A DNA stretch of 64,000 nucleotides from an uncultured Nostocoides sp. (lineage in GTDB: Bacteria; Actinomycetota; Actinomycetes; Actinomycetales; Dermatophilaceae): contig CALMQX010000034.1 in NCBI GenBank assembly GCA_937873315.1, forward strand, positions 186,001 through 250,000. Direction: 5' to 3'. Positions within the stretch are counted from its first letter, which is position 1. Each line of letters starts with the position of its first letter. The notes beneath the pieces were generated by a model that was not told the DNA's origin, searched no databases, and worked only from the letters and a program-made list of their open reading frames with translations. Of the stretch, positions 52,085 to 61,070 are shown piece by piece. The translations under genes and the position numbers were made by a program.

Positions 52085-53711
52085 TAAGCCTGCGGGCAGT
52101 CCCGAGTTGCAGCGCAAGGAGCGCGCCCGCGGCCGCGGCGATCGCGGCCCCCCTAAACACCCAATGCACCGGGACCAGGGCGGCGTCCACGAGCCCTTCC
52201 CGGTCGTTGATATCGGCGATCCCGTCCACTGCCTCGTAGAACGCGTGCAGCCCGATGGCCGTGAGCAGCGCGAGCCCCACGACCATGCCGACCATCCGAG
52301 CGACGACGATGAGCGCGGAGGCAGTCCCGTGAGCCTCCTGGGGTGCGTCCGCCAGCGCGGCATTGTTCACGGGGGCGAGCGCCAAGCCGACCCCGAAACC
52401 CACCATGGCCAGTACCACCACGGAGGACACCGTGGCCAACGAGCCGCGCGCCCAGCCGGTCATGATGAAGAGCCCCGCCGAGGCAAGGGCCAAGCCCACC
52501 GCAGCGACCAGCCCGTCGCTCAGGTAGCGCAGCGACCAGCCGCCGAGCAACGCCCCCACGGGCACCGCCACAAGGAAGCGCACGAGCACCAGGGCCGCCT
52601 CGGTTTGGTTCTCCGACTGGACCAGACGCGCGAGCAATGGCACATCGACCACCACGGAGACCAGCGCGACGCCGACCAACGCAGAGACGATCAGCGCCCA
52701 GCGGGTCCGGCCGCGGACCAAGCCGGCCGGGACCAGCGGGTTTGCGGCTCGGCGGTGATGCACCAGGTATGCCGCTGCCAGCACCGCAGCGATCGGCAAG
52801 AGTCCCAGCCCGAGGGATCCCACGACTTCCTTCTCGGGGTTGGCCGAGGCGAAGGTCAGCACCACGCACCCCAGGGCTCCCCCGAGCAAGAGCGCCCCCA
52901 GCAGGTCTGCCCGGCGCAGTACCGGCCACACCTGTCGCAGCAGAACGGCCGCGGTCAGGGCGCAGAGCGCCAATGCCAGCACACCGATCGGCGTCGCCAG
53001 CCGCGCCGTCGTCCCGTCGAAGTTGATGAAGGGCACCCCCAAAGACACGCTGGTCACCAGCGCCTCTGGGGCCGCCAGCGCCAGAGCGGTGACCGCGAGC
53101 GCCAGCACCGCAAGGGCCGTGGGCACTGGGCGCGGTCGCGTCAGAGGAGCACCGCCCACCGCGGCCACCGCAACGGCCAGGATGATCCCGGCAGCGGCAT
53201 TGAGCCAGAAGATCGCCCGCCAATCGGCAACTGCCAGGATCAAGGCCCCCAGCAGCGGACCCAGGACCGAGCCCAACTCCTGAACTGCGCCCACGACGCC
53301 CAGGGGCAACCCGCGACGCTCAGGTGGCCAGAGCGCGCCGACGATCGCCAGCGTCGCGGGAACCAGTCCGCCGCCGCCGAGGCCCTGGATCACCCGGCCG
53401 GTGACCAGCACCGGCAGATCCGTGGCGAGGGCGGTGAGGCCCGAGCCGATCACGAAGAGGGCCAAACAGGCCAAGAGCACACGCTGCCGGTCCAGGAGGT
53501 CGGCGAGGCGGCCAATGAGCGGCAAGACGGCGACATAACCCAGCAGGAAGCCGGAGACGATCGGGGTGGCCTTTTGGAGGGCGTCCAGGCTCACTCCGAC
53601 GCCATCCATCATGTCCGTGAGCGCCAGGACGACGACGTAGGTATCGGCCGCCGCCAGCGAGACCGCGATGGCCGCGGTCGTGAGCAGCGCCCTAGGGGCG
53701 GGCGATCTCAA
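52074..53711 (-). CDS. MFS transporter of the EmrB/QacA (DHA2, P55-like) type
   Basis: This is a 545-residue transporter with about 14 membrane helices. The N-terminus ALLTTAAIAVSLAAADTYVVVLALTDMM, the motif A region LIGRLADLLDRQRVLLACLA and GRVIQGLGGGGLVPATLAIVG are DHA2 features. The preceding overlapping gene encodes an LprG/LppX-type lipoprotein, so the pair mirrors lprG-p55 (Rv1411c-Rv1410c) of mycobacteria, which moves triacylglycerides and lipoglycans to the outer envelope. No ATG fits. The TTG at 53711, after a GGGAAG site and overlapping the lipoprotein stop, is the best start but uncertain. Confidence 0.85.
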   Translation of the reverse strand: MRSPAPRALLTTAAIAVSLAAADTYVVVLALTDMMDGVGVSLDALQKATPIVSGFLLGYVAVLPLIGRLADLLDRQRVLLACLALFVIGSGLTALATDLPVLVTGRVIQGLGGGGLVPATLAIVGALWPPERRGLPLGVVGAVQELGSVLGPLLGALILAVADWRAIFWLNAAAGIILAVAVAAVGGAPLTRPRPVPTALAVLALAVTALALAAPEALVTSVSLGVPFINFDGTTARLATPIGVLALALCALTAAVLLRQVWPVLRRADLLGALLLGGALGCVVLTFASANPEKEVVGSLGLGLLPIAAVLAAAYLVHHRRAANPLVPAGLVRGRTRWALIVSALVGVALVSVVVDVPLLARLVQSENQTEAALVLVRFLVAVPVGALLGGWSLRYLSDGLVAAVGLALASAGLFIMTGWARGSLATVSSVVVLAMVGFGVGLALAPVNNAALADAPQEAHGTASALIVVARMVGMVVGLALLTAIGLHAFYEAVDGIADINDREGLVDAALVPVHWVFRGAAIAAAAGALLALQLGTARRLSRE

Positions 53712-54384
53712 CGGTCTTCCCGTAGTCCTTGAGGACGATGACGTATGTGGAGGTCGACCCCGCGAAGAACTCACCGACCGCTGTGGTGCGGCGCAATTCA
53801 CCGCTGTCGGCTATCGCAAAGGTGACGGTGAAGGGCTTGGTCCCGTCGCCGAGCTTGAACAGACGCTGAATCTCCGCGCCCGGCACAGTTCCCGTGACCT
53901 CTTGGACGATGTCCTTGCCCTCTCGGACCTGTGCGCCCAAGGTCGGGTTTGCGGTCTTGGCAAGGAGCGCGGTCATCCCCGTGGAGGGGTTGAAAAAGTC
54001 ACTCGGGTTCGGTGCGTCAACGGCCTTGAGGTCAAAGGGCTTGTAGGCCTCGTCAAAGAACTTCACGTAGGCGTCCGGGCCGATCGTGATGAGCCCGATC
54101 GTTCCGGTGATGCCTGCTAGTCGCCCGGTGAAGGTGCCCTTGAACTTGGGCGTGCTGGCGTCGAATATCCCGACGCCATCGGCGGCCGTCACCCCGTCGC
54201 TGGAGGCCGGCACGGCCTTGCTCGTCAGGGTGAAGGCGACCGTGCTGGCCTTCTCCATAGTGGTCTTAGCCTGCGCCAGCAGCGCGGTCGGGTCCGCCTG
54301 CGTGGGGCTGGCTGAGGTGCCGCAACCGGCGAGGGCGACCAGGGCCGCCACCGAGGCGGCGCGCAGGAGGGAGCGAGACAGCAT
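53692..54384 (-). CDS. LprG/LppX-family lipoprotein
   Basis: This is a 230-residue lipoprotein: MLSRSLLRAASVAALVALAGC gives a signal with lipobox LAGC (Cys21). The mature part has the LppX_LprAFG pattern: ALLAQAKTTMEKASTVAFTL, FKGTFTGRLAGITGTIGL, DAYVKFFDEAYKPFDL and VTFAIADSGELRRTTAVG, a half-barrel that carries lipids in mycobacterial homologues. Its stop overlaps the MFS start region, supporting a lipid export pair. It is divergent from the ATP-grasp gene across about 108 bp. The start at 54384 is set by the signal peptide. Confidence 0.9.
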   Translation of the reverse strand: MLSRSLLRAASVAALVALAGCGTSASPTQADPTALLAQAKTTMEKASTVAFTLTSKAVPASSDGVTAADGVGIFDASTPKFKGTFTGRLAGITGTIGLITIGPDAYVKFFDEAYKPFDLKAVDAPNPSDFFNPSTGMTALLAKTANPTLGAQVREGKDIVQEVTGTVPGAEIQRLFKLGDGTKPFTVTFAIADSGELRRTTAVGEFFAGSTSTYVIVLKDYGKTVEIARP

Positions 54385-54492
54385 GGTCGGGATCCTAGTT
54401 CCGAGACGACCCATGGACACCACCACCGAATGACGCCATCCTTGGGCGATCCGTGTTTTCGCCGTTTACCCGATGTTCTGAGGAGAGCCCCT

Positions 54493-56280
54493 ATGCCGAC
54501 CCCGCCGAAGAAGCCCGCTGCACGCAGGTCGGCCAGGGCGACAACGATCCCGGCACCAGCAAAGAAGGCTGCGGCCGCCGCAGCGAAGAAGGCCGCTGCC
54601 CCCACCAAGAAGGCATCAGCCGCTCCGGCAAAGAAGGCCCCAGCCCCAGCAAAGAAGGCCACTGCTCCCACCACGAAGGCAGGGCGTCGCACCGCGCCTG
54701 CCACGAAGGCCGCACCTGTTGCCCAGGTCGCGACCGCCATCCAGGCCACCCCTGTGGCCGCACACCCCGCCCCAAGTGTGATCGAACCGTCTATCGGCAC
54801 CGATGCCGCATTTGCCCCGAGCGCGTCCGCCCCGGGTGCCGTCATTTCGACGATTTCGGACCTGCGCCATGCCCTGCGCACCAATATCGAGCCAGTGATC
54901 TTCGTGGGCGCGACGCCCTTCAACCTGCTGGGCCTGGACCGCTGGGTTCGCAACTTCTCCTACATCAGCTACTACGACGCCTGGGATGGCGCCCATCCGC
55001 GCGTGTTCACTCCCCAGGCCCGCGCGGAGGAGGAGTTCGCCAGCGGCGAGGAGATCAACAACTGGCTGCTCACCCACCCGGAGGTGCGCGAGTTCATTGC
55101 CGACCGCACTCCGGAGGGGTCTCGCCCCAAGGTAGCGATGGTGTTCTTCAACGAAGAAACCGAACGCATCTGTGCCGCAGCGGATTACGACCTGATTCTG
55201 CCATCGGCAGAATTGCGCAGCCGACTCGACTCCAAGCTCGTGACCACGCGCATCGCCGACGAAGTGGGCGTGCCGAGCGTGCCGAATGTCATGGCGACGG
55301 TGAACTCCTGGGAGGACGTCCGGGAGGTCGCCTCGGGATTGGGTGAGGACTTGGTGATCCAGTCGGCCTATGGCGACTCCGGCAAGACCACCTTCTTTGT
55401 GAACAGCGCCGAGTCCTTCGCGTCCCACTCGGAGGACATCGTTGGGCAAGAGGTCAAGATCATGAAGCGCATCGACCCACGCCCGGTCGCCGTCGAGGCC
55501 GTGATCACCGCCTCCGGCACGATCGTTGGCCCGTTCCTGAGCGAACTGACCGGCCACGAGGCTCTCACTCCTTACCGCGGCGGATGGTGCGGCAACGAGA
55601 TGTACCCGGGGGTCCTCAGTGACCAGGCGCGGCATACGGCGCGGGTCATGGTCCAGCGGCTCGGTGACCGCCTCGGTAAGGAGGGCTACCGCGGCTTCTT
55701 CGAGGTCGACATCCTGGTCGACACGGCCGATGACGCGGTCTACCTCGGCGAACTCAACCCTCGGATCAGCGGGGCGTCGGCCATCACGAATGTCACGGCC
55801 GGGGCGTATGCCGACGTGCCCCTCTTCCTCTTCCACCTGCTGGAGTACCTCGACCTCAGCGTGCGCATCGACGTGGACGAACTGAACGCCCGCTGGGAGC
55901 GGCTCTCCGGCTTGGACGAGTGGAGCCAGATGATCGTCAAGGAGGTCGGCCCCGTGGTCGAGCGCATCGATACGGCAGCGGCCACCGGCCAATACACGCT
56001 CGAGGACGACGGCACGCTCACCTTTGGACGGGCGGCCCTGGACTGGCACCAGTTGCAGGACGAGAGCGAGGCATTTTTCCTGCGGATCTACGCCGCCGGG
56101 GACTACCGCTGGAAGGGCGCTGATCTCGGCGTCATCGTGACCAAGGGCCGGCTGCAGCGTGAGACCGAGACCGGCTACGAACTCACCGATCGGGCGCGCC
56201 AGCTCATCGATGCGGTGCGGGCGCAGTACTCGGGCACACCGGTCGCGGCGACACCCGCCCCCATCGCTGCGGCGAAGTGA
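54493..56280 (+). CDS. ATP-grasp ligase with a histone-H1-like lysine/alanine tail
   Basis: This is a 595-residue protein. Residues 1-75 are a low-complexity basic tail with repeated AKKA/TKKA units (about six between residues 21 and 65), like the C-terminal tails of actinobacterial HupB. A linker to about 110 follows, then an ATP-grasp (biotin-carboxylase-like) core: SKLVTTRIADEVGVPSVPNV, LVIQSAYGDSGKTTFFV, VEAVITASGTIVGPFLSELT, GFFEVDILVD and YLGELNPRISGASAITNVT (metal-binding Glu/Asn). It should ligate a carboxylate to an amine, and the N-terminal tail could bind nucleic acid or polyphosphate. An AGGAGAG site lies 6 bases before the ATG. The stop overlaps the serine hydrolase start, so the two form a ligase-hydrolase operon. 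Confidence 0.85.
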   Translation: MPTPPKKPAARRSARATTIPAPAKKAAAAAAKKAAAPTKKASAAPAKKAPAPAKKATAPTTKAGRRTAPATKAAPVAQVATAIQATPVAAHPAPSVIEPSIGTDAAFAPSASAPGAVISTISDLRHALRTNIEPVIFVGATPFNLLGLDRWVRNFSYISYYDAWDGAHPRVFTPQARAEEEFASGEEINNWLLTHPEVREFIADRTPEGSRPKVAMVFFNEETERICAAADYDLILPSAELRSRLDSKLVTTRIADEVGVPSVPNVMATVNSWEDVREVASGLGEDLVIQSAYGDSGKTTFFVNSAESFASHSEDIVGQEVKIMKRIDPRPVAVEAVITASGTIVGPFLSELTGHEALTPYRGGWCGNEMYPGVLSDQARHTARVMVQRLGDRLGKEGYRGFFEVDILVDTADDAVYLGELNPRISGASAITNVTAGAYADVPLFLFHLLEYLDLSVRIDVDELNARWERLSGLDEWSQMIVKEVGPVVERIDTAAATGQYTLEDDGTLTFGRAALDWHQLQDESEAFFLRIYAAGDYRWKGADLGVIVTKGRLQRETETGYELTDRARQLIDAVRAQYSGTPVAATPAPIAAAK

Positions 56281-57491
56281 GCGAACCAGGCGTCGAGGTA
56301 GGCCACAATGACCGGGTGCAACCCCTGACTGCGTCCGATCCTGGCGAGATCACCCTGGCCAATTGGCAAAGTGAGGCCTCGGTCGCCTGGTCCTTCCAGC
56401 ATCTCGATGAGCTGATCCCGACCGCTTCGATCCCGGCCTCAGGCACGCCGTCGATCCTGGAGTCCGTGCCGACCCCGGTGGGCCACATCCCGGTCACCGC
56501 ATCGGACGGCTGGCAGGGAACGGTGGCCGACGTGATGGCTACGACCTTCACCGATGGCTGGGCGCTCTGGCGCCAGGGCGCGTTGATTGCCGAGGAGTAC
56601 CCGGCAGGAATGGCGCCGCATACTCGCCACTTGTTGATGTCGGTCAGCAAGTCCCTGATGGGCATGGTGGTCGGTGAGTTGATCGAGCGCGGCGTTCTCG
56701 ATCCGGCGTCGCCGGTGGAGTACGTCATCCCGCAACTGGCCGGCACCGGGTATGCCGGCGCCACCGTGCGCGATGTGCTCGACATGCGGACCGGGATCGG
56801 GTTCTCCGAGACCTACCTGGACCCGCACGCCGAGGTCCGGTTGATGGAGCAGGCGATCGGTTGGGCGCCCCGCGTGGACGTGGGCGTGGCCGACACCCTG
56901 TATGGATTCCTCGCCGACCTGCGCGCCGTCCGGCCACACGGCGGAGCGTTTGAGTACCGCAGCTGCGAGACCAACCTGCTGGGCTGGCTGTGTGAGGCGG
57001 CTACCGGCATACCGACCGCCCGCTTGATCTCTGAGCTGCTCTGGGCGCCCATGGGCGCCGAGTTCGACGCATATGTGGGAGTCGACACGGTGGGTTCGGC
57101 GGTGGTCGACGGGGGCGTGTGCGCCACCGTGCGAGACCTAATCCGCTTCGGCGTCCTGCTTCTCAAGGGAGGCGTCTCGGACTTCGGGGCTCAGGTCGTG
57201 CCGGCCAGTTGGATCGAGGACACCTGGACGGGTGGCGCAGATTCGGTCGAGGCCTTCTCGGGCAGTCCGACCGTGACCCTGATGCCTGGCGGCATGTACC
57301 GCAACCAATGCTGGTTCCCACACGCGGAGCGAGATGTCTTGCTGTGCTTGGGAATTCATGGCCAGATGGTCTACGTCAACCGTCGGACCGGTCTGGTTGC
57401 GGCCAAGGTGTCCTCTTGGCCGCAACCTCAGGATGCCTGGAAACTCTTCACCACCGTGGCGGCCTTCGACGCCATCGGTGCGGACATGTGA
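56277..57491 (+). CDS. class C beta-lactamase-like serine hydrolase (NylB-like)
   Basis: This is a 404-residue protein of the penicillin-binding/6-aminohexanoate-dimer hydrolase family, without an obvious signal peptide. The SxxK motif is SVSK at 122-125, and FEYRSCETNLLGWLCEAA holds the Tyr-based second motif. LDMRTGIGFSETY and GMYRNQCWFP are also family-like. Relatives cleave amide or ester bonds. The GTG at 56277 overlaps the ATP-grasp stop (GTGA); a second GTG at 56316 is possible. A cytoplasmic hydrolase translationally coupled to an amide-forming ligase suggests a product and its editing or recycling, but the substrate is not known. Confidence 0.85.
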   Translation: MSEPGVEVGHNDRVQPLTASDPGEITLANWQSEASVAWSFQHLDELIPTASIPASGTPSILESVPTPVGHIPVTASDGWQGTVADVMATTFTDGWALWRQGALIAEEYPAGMAPHTRHLLMSVSKSLMGMVVGELIERGVLDPASPVEYVIPQLAGTGYAGATVRDVLDMRTGIGFSETYLDPHAEVRLMEQAIGWAPRVDVGVADTLYGFLADLRAVRPHGGAFEYRSCETNLLGWLCEAATGIPTARLISELLWAPMGAEFDAYVGVDTVGSAVVDGGVCATVRDLIRFGVLLLKGGVSDFGAQVVPASWIEDTWTGGADSVEAFSGSPTVTLMPGGMYRNQCWFPHAERDVLLCLGIHGQMVYVNRRTGLVAAKVSSWPQPQDAWKLFTTVAAFDAIGADM

Positions 57492-57511
57492 GCCACTCCT
57501 AGCGGCAGCGA

Positions 57512-60091
57512 TCAGCGATCAGCGGGGACGATCATCAACCCGTTCTCCTGCGGGTCGACCTGCACCACGACAGATCCGCCATCACGCACATCACCGGCCA
57601 GCAGCATCCGGGCGAGTCGATCGCCGATCTCCCGCTGGACCAGCCGCTTGAGCGGTCGCGCCCCATACGCCGGGTCATAGCCCTCCAGCGCCAGCCAGGC
57701 TCGCGCCTCGTCGGTGAGCTCGACGGTGATCCGCCGATCGGCGAGCCGGGTCGCCAGCGCCCGCACCTGCAAATCGACGATCGTGGCGAGTTCCTCGCGG
57801 CTGAGCGGGTCGAAGATGACCACCTCGTCAAGCCGATTGAGGAACTCCGGCTTGAAGGCCGTCCGCACGCTCGCCATGACCGCCTCGCGCTTGGCGGACG
57901 CCTCCAACATCGGGTCGATGAGGAACTGGCTGCCGAGATTCGAGGTCATCACGAGGATGACATTGCGGAAATCGACCGTGCGCCCCTGGCCGTCGGTCAG
58001 CCGGCCGTCGTCGAGCACCTGAAGCAGGATATCGAAGGTCTCCGGGTGCGCCTTCTCGACCTCGTCGAGGAGCACCACGGAGTACGGCCGACGGCGCACA
58101 GCCTCGGTCAGTTGGCCGCCCTCTTCGTAGCCGACGTATCCGGGGGGCGCACCGACCAGCCGAGCGACCGAATGCCGCTCGGAGTACTCGCTCATGTCGA
58201 TGCGCACCATCGCGCGCTCGTCATCGAAGAGGAAGTCCGCCAGCGACTTCGCAAGCTCGGTCTTGCCGACACCCGTCGGCCCAAGGAAGAGGAAGGATCC
58301 GGTGGGTCGGTCGGGATCAGAAATGCCCGCACGACTACGCCGGACGGCATCGGACACGGCCCGGACGGCCTCGCCTTGGCCGATCAGACGGGCCCCGATG
58401 ATCGCCTCCATCGAGAGCAGCTTCTCGGTCTCGCCTTGCAGCAAGCGCCCGGCCGGAATGCCGGTCCAGGCGGAGATGACCTCGGCGATGTCATCGGCCC
58501 CGACGCGCTCCTTGACCATGAGATCTGTTGCTGCAGCGGCACTTTCGGCGGCCTGTGCGGCATATAGATCCTTCTCGACGGATGGAATCTCGCCATAGAG
58601 GACCCGTGAGGCACCCTCATAGTCGCCCTCACGCTGCAGTCGGTCAGCGGTGGTGCGCAGGTCATCCAGACGCGCCTTGAGATCACCGACCTTGTTGAGC
58701 CCGGACTTCTCCGCATCCCAGCGCGCCGTCAGGGTGGTCAACTCCTCGGAGGCCTCTGCCAGGTCCGCCCGGAGACGGGCGAGCCGCTCCAGGGACGCCT
58801 CGTCGGTCTCCTTGGCCAGGTGCAATTCCTCCATCTTCATCCGGTCAACTGAGCGCTGCAGGACGTCGATCTCGACCGGGCTGGAGTCGATCTCCATGCG
58901 GAGCCGTGATGCGGCCTCGTCGACCAGGTCGATGGCTTTGTCCGGCAGTTGCCGCCCGCTGATGTATCGGTCCGAGAGGCTGGCCGCCGCGACCAGCGCT
59001 GCGTCCTCGATCTCAACCTTGTGGTGCGCCTCGTAGCGCTCCTTGAGGCCACGCAGGATGGCGATGGTGTCCTCGACGCTGGGCTCGCCGACAAAGACCT
59101 GTTGGAATCGCCGCTCGAGGGCGGGGTCCTTCTCGATGTGCTCACGGAACTCGTCCAAGGTGGTCGCGCCGACGAGCCGCAGCTCACCGCGCGCGAGCAT
59201 GGGCTTGAGCATGTTGCCGGCATCCATCGCCGAGTCACCGGTCGCACCGGCCCCCACCACGGTGTGCAATTCGTCGATGAAGGTGACGACTTCGCCTTCG
59301 CTGGCCTTGATCTCCTCGAGCACGGACTTGAGCCGCTCCTCGAACTCTCCGCGGTACTTCGCACCGGCCACCATGGCCCCGAGGTCGAGACTGATCAGGC
59401 GCTTGCCGCGCAGACTCTCGGGCACATCGCCGTCCACCATCCGCTGAGCCAGCCCCTCGACGACCGCGGTCTTGCCGACGCCGGGCTCGCCGATGAGCAC
59501 GGGGTTGTTCTTGGTGCGTCGCGAGAGCACCTGAATCACCCGCCGGATCTCGGAGTCGCGGCCGATCACTGGGTCGAGTTTGCCGTCCCGCGCGGCCTGA
59601 GTGAGGTCGGTGCCGTATGCCGCGAGCGCCTCGCCGGTATCTGCAGCCGTCTCGCTGGTGACCTTGCGACCCCCGCGCAGTCGATCGATGGCGGCCTCCA
59701 TATCGGCAGCCCCCCGCTTCTCGACAGCGGCCAGGTGACCGGTCTCGGCCAGGGCGAGCATGAGCAGATCCAGGGCGAGGAAACTGTCACCCTTGGCCCG
59801 CATGAGGGTGTCAGCCCGCTGGAGCACGGCCAAGGCCTCGCGCCCAAAGGTGGGGCTGGCGGCTGAGCCACTGGCTGTCGGGAGCGCGCGTAGCCGGGCA
59901 TCCGCCTGAGCGAGCACGTGCCCCGCGCCGGTCCCGGCCGCCTGCAGGAGGGCGTCGGCGAGTGCGGTGTCGAGTTGGATGGCCGTACTGGTCAGGTGGT
60001 CCGGGGTGATCTCTGGGTTCCCGGCGCTTTGTGCAGCCCGCTGGGCGAGCGCGAGCGCCTCGGCAACCTTGGTCGTGGGTTTGAGTTCCAT
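57512..60091 (-). CDS. clpB: ATP-dependent disaggregase ClpB
   Basis: This is an 859-residue Hsp100. The N-domain ([20 protein letters not shown]) is followed by NBD1 with Walker [16 protein letters not shown] and Walker [16 protein letters not shown]. The coiled-coil middle domain (about 405-530) and NBD2 with [45 protein letters not shown] and [12 protein letters not shown] follow. ClpB rescues aggregated proteins with DnaK-DnaJ-GrpE, whose genes lie 2 kb to the right. A HAIR element 60 bp upstream of the start indicates repression by HspR, also encoded in the window. Confidence 0.98.
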   Translation of the reverse strand: MELKPTTKVAEALALAQRAAQSAGNPEITPDHLTSTAIQLDTALADALLQAAGTGAGHVLAQADARLRALPTASGSAASPTFGREALAVLQRADTLMRAKGDSFLALDLLMLALAETGHLAAVEKRGAADMEAAIDRLRGGRKVTSETAADTGEALAAYGTDLTQAARDGKLDPVIGRDSEIRRVIQVLSRRTKNNPVLIGEPGVGKTAVVEGLAQRMVDGDVPESLRGKRLISLDLGAMVAGAKYRGEFEERLKSVLEEIKASEGEVVTFIDELHTVVGAGATGDSAMDAGNMLKPMLARGELRLVGATTLDEFREHIEKDPALERRFQQVFVGEPSVEDTIAILRGLKERYEAHHKVEIEDAALVAAASLSDRYISGRQLPDKAIDLVDEAASRLRMEIDSSPVEIDVLQRSVDRMKMEELHLAKETDEASLERLARLRADLAEASEELTTLTARWDAEKSGLNKVGDLKARLDDLRTTADRLQREGDYEGASRVLYGEIPSVEKDLYAAQAAESAAAATDLMVKERVGADDIAEVISAWTGIPAGRLLQGETEKLLSMEAIIGARLIGQGEAVRAVSDAVRRSRAGISDPDRPTGSFLFLGPTGVGKTELAKSLADFLFDDERAMVRIDMSEYSERHSVARLVGAPPGYVGYEEGGQLTEAVRRRPYSVVLLDEVEKAHPETFDILLQVLDDGRLTDGQGRTVDFRNVILVMTSNLGSQFLIDPMLEASAKREAVMASVRTAFKPEFLNRLDEVVIFDPLSREELATIVDLQVRALATRLADRRITVELTDEARAWLALEGYDPAYGARPLKRLVQREIGDRLARMLLAGDVRDGGSVVVQVDPQENGLMIVPADR

Positions 60092-60150
60092 GCTGATGGC
60101 ACACTCCTTGGCGTGTGAGGGTCACTGATCTACAGAGGCCAACTCGACCA

Positions 60151-60175
60151 AAGTTGAGTCTATTCCACTCAACTT
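60151..60175. promoter_or_regulatory. HAIR element (HspR operator) upstream of clpB
   Basis: AAGTTGAGT (60151-60159), a 7-base spacer, and ACTCAACTT (60167-60175) form a perfect 9-bp inverted repeat matching the HAIR consensus CTTGAGT-N7-ACTCAAG at all but the outermost position of each arm. It lies 60 bp upstream of clpB and 54 bp before the divergent membrane-protein gene. Confidence 0.9.
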
Positions 60176-60228
60176 GGGACGGCGGTCCGGGCATTGACAC
60201 CCAACCAGTCACCCATTGGGATGGCCCC

Positions 60229-61035
60229 GTGTCCACCCTTCGAATTGTCGACGACCGCACCCGTCAGGTGGTCGTCACGCTCTCCATGGGGGTGGCCCTG
60301 CTGGGTAGTCTGCTCGGCGTCGGAGCTCTCGGTGAGCCGCGGGTCCAAGAGGCGGCCGGGGGCCGACTCGCCGCTGACGCCACCCTGATCGCGCCGGCGG
60401 TCCCGGCCTTCTCGATCTGGCCAGTGATCTATCTGGGGCTCGCGGCATACACCGTGTGGCAATGGCTGCCCGAGCAAACCACCGACGAGCGACATCGCCG
60501 GATCGGCGGGTTGGCGGCGGGTTCCATGGTGCTCAATGCCCTCTGGCTCGTCGTGACCGGTCAAGGCTGGCTACGGGCGAGTCTGGTCGTGATGGCGGGC
60601 CTGCTCTGGATCCTTGGGAGTCTGGTCGTCCAGCTCGAGGAACGACCTTCCTTCGGCGGCGCGGAGACGATCATCACCGATGGCACCTTCGGGCTCTACC
60701 TGGGTTGGGTCTGCGTCGCGGCCTGCGCAAATGCCACGGCCACGCTGGTTGACCTCGGCCTCAACCCCGGCGGGTGGGCGGCCGAGGGCCTGGCCGCCGG
60801 GCTCCTGGCGGGCGCCGCCTGGATCGGCGTCTACCTCGCGCGCCGCTTGGGCGGCCGCTGGGCCGTATCGCTCGCCTTCGCGTGGGGATTGGTGTGGATC
60901 GCGGTCGGCAGGCTGGGCGGCGAACCCTCCTCGTTGCTGGTGGGAATCACAGCCATCGCGGGGGCCATTGCCATCTTGATCGCCACCATGAAGTACCGCC
61001 TGACCCTCGGCGGTGAGGACCAATTCGATACCTGA
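60229..61035 (+). CDS. tryptophan-rich sensory protein-like (TspO/MBR-like) membrane protein
   Basis: This is a 268-residue membrane protein of about eight hydrophobic helices. PAVPAFSIWPVIYLGLAAYTVWQWLP and GSMVLNALWLVVTGQGWL resemble the tryptophan-rich TspO/MBR fold, though the protein is longer than typical TspO (about 160). Some actinobacterial relatives are annotated tryptophan-rich sensory protein. The GTG at 60229 is chosen because the earlier frame (from 60115) runs through the HAIR operator. Divergent from clpB, it may be under the same HspR control. Function unknown. Confidence 0.6.
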   Translation: MSTLRIVDDRTRQVVVTLSMGVALLGSLLGVGALGEPRVQEAAGGRLAADATLIAPAVPAFSIWPVIYLGLAAYTVWQWLPEQTTDERHRRIGGLAAGSMVLNALWLVVTGQGWLRASLVVMAGLLWILGSLVVQLEERPSFGGAETIITDGTFGLYLGWVCVAACANATATLVDLGLNPGGWAAEGLAAGLLAGAAWIGVYLARRLGGRWAVSLAFAWGLVWIAVGRLGGEPSSLLVGITAIAGAIAILIATMKYRLTLGGEDQFDT

Positions 61036-61070
61036 AGAGGATCGATTCGGTACCTGAACGAGACCCCGGT

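Noticed and set aside
52107..53732. 541-codon Gln/Arg/His-rich open frame antisense to the MFS gene
   Set aside because: Unlike any protein family; arises from the hydrophobic codons of the transporter read backwards.
54616..56049. 477-codon open frame antisense to the ATP-grasp gene
   Set aside because: Composition is that of a shadow frame and the plus-strand protein has clear ATP-grasp motifs.
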